A stretch of DNA of 5,657 nt from JAKACU01 sp021821185 (GTDB lineage: Bacteria > Bacillota > Bacilli > Alicyclobacillales > SLC66). Below, piece by piece: positions 1-4,395 of this stretch. The position numbers and the translations under genes are program-made. The notes beneath the pieces were generated by a model that saw only the letters and a program-made list of their open reading frames with translations, did no database searches and had not been told where the DNA came from. How positions within the stretch are numbered: the first letter of the stretch is position 1; each line of letters starts with the position of its first letter. The DNA is taken from assembly GCA_027343965.1 (NCBI GenBank), contig DAHWJX010000164.1, forward strand, positions 1-5,657, read 5' to 3'.

Positions 1-28
1 CTGTTTTACCCAATGCACGGATTTCCAT
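1..28 (-). CDS. Aldo/keto reductase, N-terminal start only (partial)
   Basis: Only the first nine full codons are inside the window; the gene runs off the left edge. They read MEIRALGKT followed by a G-starting codon, which matches the first beta-strand signature of aldo/keto reductases (M-x-x-R-x-LGKTG). Family members are NADPH-dependent cytosolic enzymes that reduce aldehydes and ketones. The ATG at 28 is preceded by a very strong Shine-Dalgarno, AGGGGAGGAG (38-47), with a 9-nt spacer, so the start is secure. The gene lies 39 nt downstream of the CMD-family gene on the same strand, almost certainly co-transcribed. The family call rests on nine residues plus context, so it is probable rather than certain. 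Confidence 0.6.
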
Positions 29-67
29 TTTAATGTTCTCCTCCCCTGCGTGCGATTTCGGCAGCAC

Positions 68-391
68 TCATGTGTTGAAAACTTCCTTTGCAATCATCAT
101 AGCAGACATTGCCTTCGCCCAACCTGCGTAAAAAGCCAGATGGGTAATGGCTTCAATCAGCTCCGCCTCGGAAAGACCGTTTTGTTTTGCTAAATTCAAA
201 TGGGATTTCAGTTGTTCTGTATTTCCGCTTGTAAGTAGACAGGAAACCGTAATCAAGCTACGGTCGCGTGGTGAAAGCTCCTTGCGCGCCCATACATCTC
301 CAAATAATACCTCATCGGTTAATTGCGCCAGTTTCGGTGCAATATCTCCAATCAGTTTCTGTGCACGGGTTAACTCTTTTGAATTTGACAT
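68..391 (-). CDS. Carboxymuconolactone decarboxylase (CMD) family protein
   Basis: A 107-residue protein, normal length for a single-domain CMD/AhpD-fold protein. The core runs from about residue 40 (SPRDRSLITVS) through the helix LKSHLNLAKQNG to the signature HLAFYAGWAKAMSA (84-97) and the closing AKEVF, as in PcaC-type proteins. It has one cysteine (Cys51) and no CxxC pair, so it is not an AhpD-like peroxidase reductase. Family members are cytosolic, all-helical oligomers; 4-carboxymuconolactone decarboxylases act in protocatechuate breakdown, but stand-alone copies beside oxidoreductases are often uncharacterised. The exact substrate is unknown here. The ATG is supported by AAGGAGG (401-407), 9 nt upstream. 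It is followed 39 nt later by a probable aldo/keto reductase and preceded by remnants of an AKR and an SDR, so it is a survivor of an oxidoreductase operon divergent from the AraC regulator. Confidence 0.88.
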   Translation of the reverse strand: MSNSKELTRAQKLIGDIAPKLAQLTDEVLFGDVWARKELSPRDRSLITVSCLLTSGNTEQLKSHLNLAKQNGLSEAELIEAITHLAFYAGWAKAMSAMMIAKEVFNT

Positions 392-414
392 CTCAAATCT
401 CCTCCTTTGGCTGA

Positions 415-457
415 CAGCGAGCCCCGAGTCTGCTTTTCTCTAATTGTCGTTTTGCAT
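415..457 (-). pseudogene. Relic of an aldo/keto reductase start
   Basis: From an ATG at 457 with a good Shine-Dalgarno (AAGGAAG, 464-470, 6-nt spacer), the literal frame stops after five codons (MQNDN). If one A is restored in the run after the second codon, it reads M-Q-K-R-Q-L-E-K-S-R-L-G. This is close to the common aldo/keto reductase start MxKRQLGKSGLEVS, with two Gly codons apparently changed to Glu and Arg. Homology then fades and the sequence passes directly into the ribosome binding site of the CMD gene. I read it as the 5' stub of a deleted AKR gene that once followed the SDR. The match is short and made by eye, so confidence is moderate. Confidence 0.42.
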
Positions 458-487
458 ATCGATCTTCCTTTCAGTTGGTCGCCAAGA

Positions 488-783
488 TTACCGTTCTTGA
501 ATTGTAGGGCGAATGATCATTTCATTATGGTAGGCAACACAGCCGCAATGCCATAGAGAACGCCTTTGATGTTGACATCAATCTTGCCAAACTCTTTCAG
601 AACAAGCTCAGCCAGCGCTTCCATTTGTTCATATGAAGCCACATCGGTCACATGGTAAATCGCGTGACCACCACTGCTTTGAATTTCTTCCTGCAACTTC
701 TTCAATCGTTCTTCACGACGCGCTGCGAGAACCAACATTGCACCTTTCGAAGCAAGTTCTTTTGCAGTCGCTTCTCCAAACCT
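488..783 (-). pseudogene. Short-chain dehydrogenase/reductase (SDR) pseudogene
   Basis: The longest open part (517-738) encodes a classical SDR segment: LVLAARREERLKKL (end of beta-2 and the NADP-preferring Arg pair), then the HVTDV strand and KEFGKIDV. Reading continues upstream without a start as FGEATAKELASKGA, so the beginning, including the TGxxxGxG nucleotide-binding motif, is lost or out of frame. KIDV is followed directly by NIKGVLYGIAAVLPT, so the stretch that normally carries NNAG is absent. After LPT the frame ends at TGA, but a shifted frame reads NEMIIRPTIQER and stops at 488-490. That matches the usual C-terminal tail (NEIxIRPT) of this SDR clade, meaning the YxxxK catalytic region is also gone. 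About 90 of the usual 240-250 residues remain. It cannot encode a working enzyme. It sits first in the minus-strand cluster, divergent from the AraC gene. Confidence 0.82.
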
Positions 784-866
784 TCGGCATCTTTATTATG
801 AAACAAATAAAAAAAAGACCGTTATCCCATTTGTCTCAAATCATTGCATAATCCTCTCACGACCAC

Positions 867-894
867 TTAAGAAATCCACAAATGGCGTTATAAT
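867..894 (+). promoter_or_regulatory. Candidate sigma-A promoter for the AraC-family gene
   Basis: A perfect -10 box TATAAT lies at 889-894, with a 4/6 match to the -35 box (TTAAGA, 867-872) at 16-bp spacing. It is 35 bp upstream of the GTG start on the same strand, the expected distance. Assigned by pattern only. Confidence 0.5.
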
Positions 895-898
895 TGAA

Positions 899-914
899 CC
901 ATCAAGAATGATGG
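899..914. promoter_or_regulatory. Palindrome at the expected transcription start of the AraC gene
   Basis: CCATCA-AGAA-TGATGG is a perfect 6-bp inverted repeat with a 4-nt centre. It lies 5 bp after the -10 box and just before the ribosome binding site. It could be an operator for autoregulation or a small hairpin in the 5' leader. It has no T-tract, so it is not a terminator. Confidence 0.3.
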
Positions 915-929
915 AACGAGGCGGAATTT

Positions 930-1892
930 GTGATTGAACATATAGATAAACGACAGAATGAGTTCGCCAAACTCATTGAACGTCACGTAGACAGAGAGGG
1001 TGTTAGCGCGACTGCAATCCCGTCTTTATATTTCATCCGTCGCTCGAATGTGACCGAACCAAGTCATGGGGTTTACAAGCCTGCCTTATGCATTGTGGCT
1101 CAAGGGGCGAAGGAGGTATGGTTGGCACAGAAACGTTTTATGTACAGTCCTGCCGATTACCTTATTTCATCTGTTGACTTACCTGTTACGTCCCAAGTCA
1201 CTGAAGCCTCATCCGACGTTCCGTATTTGAGTCTCAGGCTTGAATTTACGCCGGGTGAAATCCTGGAGGTTCTAAGGGATTCCGCAATCAGGGTTGGACC
1301 GAAAGAAAATGCAAAGCGAGGCATGTTTGTCAGCCACATGGAATCACCTTTGTTGGATGCGATAATCCGGATGGCTCGTTTGCTAGACAATCCTGAGGAT
1401 ATCCCAGTGCTTGCGCCTCTATTTACAAAAGAAATTCTATATCGGGTTATGCAAGGACAGCACGGAATGGCACTCGGGCAAATAGCGGTAGAAGGAAGCA
1501 ACACCTACCGAATCAGAGACGTTATCGGGCACATCATGTACAACTTTGATCACTCGTTCCGGATTGAGAAGCTTGCCGAGATAGCGAACATGAGTGTTCC
1601 TTCGCTTCACCGGCACTTTAAAGAGGTAACTGCGATGAGCCCCATTCAGTTTCAAAAAAAATTAAGACTGCAGGAAGCCCGGCGTCTATTACTTGCTGAG
1701 TCAGCCGATGCCGCTGATGTCGCATTTCGGGTTGGTTATGAAAGTCCATCGCAATTCAGCCGCGAGTATTCCCGCATGTTTGGACTTCCGCCGATAGAGG
1801 ATATTAAGCGCCTTAGGTCGCCATCGGTCCGAATTGATCCCTGGAATTCCAATCATGATGGTCTTTGTGCGGCATCGGAGCAAGAAGAATGA
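930..1892 (+). CDS. AraC-family transcriptional regulator with IS-derived C-terminal tail
   Basis: A 320-residue regulator with an AraC_N-type sensor domain (about 20-170; conserved PALCIVAQGAKEVWL at 51-65) and a C-terminal double helix-turn-helix DNA-binding domain (about 195-296). HTH1 spans about 212-233 (IEKLAEIANMS...LHRHFKE) and HTH2 about 260-284, ending in the AraC signature VGYESPSQFSREYSRMFG. The architecture resembles YqhC-like regulators, which in E. coli activate aldehyde reductases; here the neighbours are SDR/AKR/CMD genes read divergently, so control of them is a fair inference. The start is GTG, the only candidate after an in-frame stop at 909-911, with a modest GAGGCGG site 5 nt upstream. 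The family normally ends near DIKRLR (residue 296). The last 24 residues here overlap, in another frame, an IS4-type transposase fragment, so the tail is probably acquired read-through. The DNA-binding domain itself looks complete. Confidence 0.9.
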   Translation: MIEHIDKRQNEFAKLIERHVDREGVSATAIPSLYFIRRSNVTEPSHGVYKPALCIVAQGAKEVWLAQKRFMYSPADYLISSVDLPVTSQVTEASSDVPYLSLRLEFTPGEILEVLRDSAIRVGPKENAKRGMFVSHMESPLLDAIIRMARLLDNPEDIPVLAPLFTKEILYRVMQGQHGMALGQIAVEGSNTYRIRDVIGHIMYNFDHSFRIEKLAEIANMSVPSLHRHFKEVTAMSPIQFQKKLRLQEARRLLLAESADAADVAFRVGYESPSQFSREYSRMFGLPPIEDIKRLRSPSVRIDPWNSNHDGLCAASEQEE

Positions 1893-2031
1893 GTGGTTGG
1901 CGATTCTCAGCACGGACACCACACTCACTGTCGAAGAGATCATCCGGATTTACGGGATTCTCTGGGACATTGAGGTGTTTTTCAAATGCACGAAGTCATT
2001 ATTGCGACTCCAAAAAGAGTTTCAGGGGCGT
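1816..2031 (+). mobile_element. IS4-family transposase fragment
   Basis: In the frame of a TTG at 1834 the sequence reads IPIMMVFVRHRSKKNEWLA, then LSTDTTLTVEEIIRIYG, WDIEVFFKCTKSLL and KEFQGR. This is the C-terminal part of an IS4-type DDE transposase, including the region of the Y-(2)-R-(3)-E-(6)-K signature. Tyr, Glu (the third catalytic acid) and Lys are present at the right spacing (residues 40, 47, 54 counted from 1834), but the Arg position is Leu. Homology stops abruptly after FQGR near 2031. Both ends of the element, its terminal repeats and the N-terminal catalytic aspartates are missing. It is a dead fragment that overlaps the 3' end of the AraC gene in a different frame. The left boundary is approximate. 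Confidence 0.75.
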
Positions 2032-2041
2032 TTTAGTATCT

Positions 2042-2288
2042 ATGAAGACTTGGGCACTCTGGCATACTTACATTATGATGATTCCGGTGTACGGGCATCA
2101 TCCCACCCTATATTTGCGACTACTATGCCTTAAATATCAAATAGGACAACGTGAAAATTCCGAAGCAGCCAAGGAAGAGATCATGTCGGTTACTTATCGA
2201 TGTCGTTCTTTATGTTCTGAAATGTCTCATCGAAATCTATCCGATTTTGCACGGTGGGTGCACCAACTTTCGAGCCATGAAAACGTGA
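2042..2288 (+). pseudogene. Possible frameshifted small protein gene, unrecognised
   Basis: No gene here is secure. From ATG 2042 one frame reads MKTWALWHTYIMMIPVYGHH, continuing to EEIMSVT near 2193. If one base is removed there, it continues as IDVVLYVLKCLIEIYPILHG to a TGA at 2286-2288. The product would be about 82 residues, Trp/Tyr-rich and hydrophobic, possibly membrane-associated. I recognise no family. The opposite strand of 2190-2297 is also open (35 codons, starting MGKSRFHGSKVGAP), and because the triplets align with the second half of the plus frame, either reading could be the mirror image of the other. The stretch 2032-2320 otherwise shows nothing I can support. Confidence 0.22.
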
Positions 2289-2317
2289 TTTGCCCATTTC
2301 CCTTCAGAGCTATTTTT

Positions 2318-2425
2318 TCACGCATTAGGTACAACTTGTGTTTGTGGTTTGCGTAGCCACATCTGGCGTGATAAGGCCGGATCTCGTTTTCCTTCGCGTA
2401 TACGTTATTTACGCCTATTGCTCAT
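2318..2425 (-). pseudogene. Small basic protein gene with in-frame TAA
   Basis: An ATG at 2425 has an excellent Shine-Dalgarno (AAGGAG, 2435-2440, 9-nt spacer) and begins 18 nt after the toxin gene stop on the same strand. It reads MSNRRK, a TAA at 2405-2407, then RIREGKRDPALSRQMW and LRKPQTQVVPNA before TGA at 2318-2320. The composition after the stop (Arg/Lys-rich, with a conserved-looking RKPQTQVVPN block) is clearly protein-like, and TAA is one change from CAA (Gln). I read it as a 35-codon or longer small gene killed by a nonsense mutation; the 3' end may also be lost. I have the impression that similar short basic proteins occur in Bacillota, but cannot name the family or a function. 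Confidence 0.45.
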
Positions 2426-2443
2426 CAAGATCAGCTCCTTTTG

Positions 2444-2674
2444 CTATAAAAGTATCCGCTTGAGTTGTCGATATACTTCATCATCATTTACGTCGTATAC
2501 AATTCGATATTCTTTAATGTCTACACGATAATAGGAATATCCCTTTAACTGCTTCGAATCATGCGGATAAGGCTCTGTTAAAAGTCTAAATACCGTTGTA
2601 ACAACTTGGCGAAATTGCTTAGGTGGCAGGGTATCTAAAAAATGACGTGATATATTACTCAGTAGGAGTTTCAT
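2444..2674 (-). pseudogene. RelE/ParE-like toxin with apparent internal deletion
   Basis: A 76-residue reading frame resembling RelE/ParE-superfamily toxins, typically ribosome-dependent mRNA interferases or gyrase poisons of about 85-95 residues. The recognisable order is LPPKQFRQVVTTVF (helix 2), EPYPHDSKQLKGY, YYRVDIKEYRIVYDV (central strands) and NDDEVYRQLKRI (C-terminal helix). In relatives a further strand ending in GKRNDDEVY lies between YDV and NDDEVY; here it is missing, a gap of roughly 15 residues that kept the frame. The ATG overlaps the last six codons of the antitoxin frame, typical of coupled toxin-antitoxin pairs. Loss of a core strand and a broken antitoxin suggest it is inactive, though the frame is still open and could be annotated as a gene. 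Type II TA origin is well supported; activity is not. Confidence 0.7.
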
Positions 2675-2822
2675 TTAGTCGTTCCGTAATCCACAATGCA
2701 GTTTCATTAGCGCCCATAAATCCTTCAGTGGCAGCTTTTTTAGCCTGCTCTCCCCATCAGGCGTCCTCTAGCTCCTGAAACCGTTCATAGTCCTCATAAG
2801 TCTCAAACCGCTTAGATTCCGC
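2655..2822 (-). pseudogene. Antitoxin remnant of the RelE/ParE-like pair
   Basis: In one frame the minus strand reads AESKRFETYEDYERFQELED, then A, a TGA at 2757-2759, then WGEQAKKAATEGFMGANET and ALWITERLNETPTE ending at TAA 2655-2657. The acidic, helical, Glu-rich content directly upstream of, and overlapping, a toxin gene is typical of RelB/Phd-like antitoxins, which bind the toxin with their C-terminal part. The internal TGA probably replaced an aromatic or Leu codon. The frame stays open to about 2861 but has no credible start or ribosome binding site, and its DNA-binding N-terminus is not recognisable. An antitoxin this damaged could not neutralise a live toxin, consistent with the toxin also being damaged. 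The exact antitoxin family is not assigned. Confidence 0.6.
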
Positions 2823-2841
2823 CCATACTCTGCGTACACAA

Positions 2842-2880
2842 AAATGGCTTGCCAATGATTAGGTCATTTGCAAGCCATTT
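2842..2880 (-). terminator. Intrinsic terminator of the queA-tgt-yajC operon
   Basis: A 39-nt hairpin: an 11-bp perfect stem (AAATGGCTTGC/GCAAGCCATTT), one mismatch, a further 5-bp stem (AATGA/TCATT) and a 5-nt loop. Read on the minus strand it ends in a run of five Ts, so it should stop transcription coming from yajC, 76 nt upstream. The opposite strand has only a broken T-tract (CGTTTGTCTGTTTC). It separates the core operon from the decayed toxin-antitoxin region. Confidence 0.75.
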
Positions 2881-2956
2881 CGTTTGTCTGTTTCTTTCCA
2901 CTCCAAAACGGAACCTGCGAGAATAATCTACTACGTTGCTTTTTGCTTAAGTTTTT

Positions 2957-3226
2957 CTACTGCAGACTTTTTTCACGGACGGAGCTGATGGCACTGCGGT
3001 CAAACACCACTTTGGTGCCATCATTGACACGCAACGTGACTGTTTTATCGTCCATCTTAGCGATAACGCCGTGCATGCCGCCTATCGTTACTACCGTATC
3101 ACCTTCGCCTAAAGCATTAAGTAAATTCTGCCGATCACGCTGCTTTTTTTGTTGTGGTCGCAGCAGCAAAAAGTAGAACAGCACAACAATAACGACTAAA
3201 GGTAAATAGCTGGCTAGTGATTGCAT
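2957..3226 (-). CDS. yajC: Preprotein translocase subunit YajC
   Basis: An 89-residue protein of normal YajC length. It has a single N-terminal transmembrane helix (about residues 7-22, LPLVVIVVLFYFLLL), the family hallmark RPQQKKQRDRQ immediately after it on the cytoplasmic side, then a small beta domain with GDTVVTIGGMHGVIAKMDDKT. YajC associates with SecD-SecF and the SecYEG translocon in the inner membrane and supports protein export and membrane insertion; it is usually not essential. The start is firm: AGGAGG (3237-3242) lies 10 nt upstream and overlaps the tgt stop codon, implying translational coupling. The queA-tgt-yajC order is widespread in bacteria. Here yajC is the last gene before the hairpin terminator, with no secD or secF following. 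Confidence 0.96.
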   Translation of the reverse strand: MQSLASYLPLVVIVVLFYFLLLRPQQKKQRDRQNLLNALGEGDTVVTIGGMHGVIAKMDDKTVTLRVNDGTKVVFDRSAISSVREKSLQ

Positions 3227-3240
3227 AAAATGTTTTCCTC

Positions 3241-4374
3241 CTAATCGTTGGCTTGCTCATAGCCGTATTTGGAAAAAAATGATGCACGAAATGCTCGCAA
3301 CGTACCTTGTTCAATAGCATTTCGGATGCGTTCCATCAATTTTACCAGAAAATACACATTATGATACGATGTTAATCGAATTCCGAATGTTTCGTCAGCC
3401 TTTACTAGATGACGAATGTACGCACGCGAATAATTTTTACACGTGTAGCAATCGCATGCCTCATCGAGCGGCGCAAAGTCGCGCGCATAGGCGGCATTGC
3501 GTACGACACGCTTGCCTTTTTCCGTAAATACGGTCCCATTACGAGCGATCCGCGTCGGCAATACGCAATCGAACATATCTACGCCACGAAGCACACCTTC
3601 AAATAAATCATCAGGAGACCCTACCCCCATGAGATAACGAGGCTTGTGTTTGGGTAAAAGCGGTGTTGTAAATTCCAGCACGTCATACATAATGGGCTTC
3701 GGTTCGCCAACACTTAGTCCACCGATAGCATAACCCGGAAAATCCAACTCTACAAGTTGACTTGCCGCAAGTTGACGTAAGTCAAACTCCATTCCACCTT
3801 GCACGATACCAAAAAGCGCCTGTTCGCCCTTTCTCTGATGAGCATCAAGACACCGTTTTGCCCATCTTGTGGTGCGTAACAAAGATTGCTGTACATACTC
3901 GCGATCGGCTGGGTAGGGTGGACATTCATCAAAAGCCATCATGATATCGGAACCCAGCGCATTTTGGACGGTGATGGAATCCTCTGGTGACATAAATAAA
4001 GGTTCGCCAGAGATGTGGGAACGAAATGCCACGCCTTCTTCGGAAATCTTGCGTAGCGATGACAGGCTAAAGACTTGAAACCCACCGCTATCCGTCAAAA
4101 TTGCCCCTGGCCAATTCATGAAACGATGTAAGCCGCCAGCTTCTTTCACGATGTCTTCCCCAGGTCGCAAATGGAGATGATATGTATTGGACAATAAGAT
4201 TCCTGCACCTGTTTGCGCTACTTCTTCTGGGCTGAGTGTTTTTACTGTGGCTTGCGTACCTACTGGCATAAACACCGGCGTTTCAATCGTACCATGTGGT
4301 GTGTGCACACGTCCACGACGTGCCATACTATCTTGACTCTCTTGCAATAGTTCAAAATGAACCGGTTCTTTCAT
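3241..4374 (-). CDS. tgt: tRNA-guanine transglycosylase (queuine tRNA-ribosyltransferase)
   Basis: A 377-residue TIM-barrel enzyme of usual length. In bacteria it exchanges guanine-34 of tRNAs with GUN anticodons (Asp, Asn, His, Tyr) for preQ1, the precursor of queuosine, in the cytosol. All key sites are visible (numbered from the ATG at 4374): Asp95 in TDSGGFQVFSL (general base), Asp149 in AFDECPP (base recognition), GGLSVGE near 218-224, nucleophile Asp269 in MFDCVLPTRIARNGT, and zinc ligands Cys307, Cys309, Cys312 (CDCYTC) and His338, with the spacing known from the Zymomonas enzyme. A TTG one codon upstream (4377) could also start the protein, but ATG 4374 is preferred: it lies 8 nt from AGGAG (4383-4387), while the TTG has only 5 nt. 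It lies 21 nt after queA and 14 nt before yajC, in one operon. Confidence 0.97.
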   Translation of the reverse strand: MKEPVHFELLQESQDSMARRGRVHTPHGTIETPVFMPVGTQATVKTLSPEEVAQTGAGILLSNTYHLHLRPGEDIVKEAGGLHRFMNWPGAILTDSGGFQVFSLSSLRKISEEGVAFRSHISGEPLFMSPEDSITVQNALGSDIMMAFDECPPYPADREYVQQSLLRTTRWAKRCLDAHQRKGEQALFGIVQGGMEFDLRQLAASQLVELDFPGYAIGGLSVGEPKPIMYDVLEFTTPLLPKHKPRYLMGVGSPDDLFEGVLRGVDMFDCVLPTRIARNGTVFTEKGKRVVRNAAYARDFAPLDEACDCYTCKNYSRAYIRHLVKADETFGIRLTSYHNVYFLVKLMERIRNAIEQGTLRAFRASFFSKYGYEQAND

Positions 4375-4395
4375 CAAGTCATCTCCTACAAAACT

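Larger units (their letters stand above)
793..929. other. Divergent intergenic region between SDR relic and AraC gene
   Basis: This 137-bp stretch separates the minus-strand oxidoreductase remnants from the plus-strand regulator. It holds the candidate AraC promoter and the palindrome listed separately. An A-rich run at about 809-816 is visible, but I see no stable hairpin around it. The SDR gene's start and its own promoter should lie here but cannot be recognised, in line with the SDR having lost its 5' end. Confidence 0.5.

Noticed and set aside
147..443. 98-codon open frame on the plus strand across the CMD gene
   Set aside because: It is antisense to a well-supported CMD-family gene, has no ribosome binding site and reads Ser/Cys/Phe-rich with no family features.
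805..850. Minus-strand terminator at the T-run before the SDR relic
   Set aside because: The only pairing I could find next to the T-run is about 4 bp with a large loop, too weak to call.
1157..1504. 115-codon minus-strand open frame inside the AraC gene
   Set aside because: It is a shadow of the clear AraC-family gene, with no ribosome binding site or recognisable content.
1865..2356. 163-codon plus-strand frame spanning the IS fragment and the following region
   Set aside because: Its first half is out of frame with the transposase homology and reads Ser/Arg-rich nonsense; only the part from 2042 is considered, at low confidence.
2349..2531. 60-codon plus-strand frame over the small basic gene and the toxin
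   Set aside because: It is antisense to two better-supported minus-strand readings and rich in Ser, Tyr, Arg and Ile without domain features.
2881..2956. Read-through extension of yajC past its TAG to about 2868
   Set aside because: The frame stays open for some 30 codons, but YajC is already of normal length, so this is probably chance sequence before the terminator.
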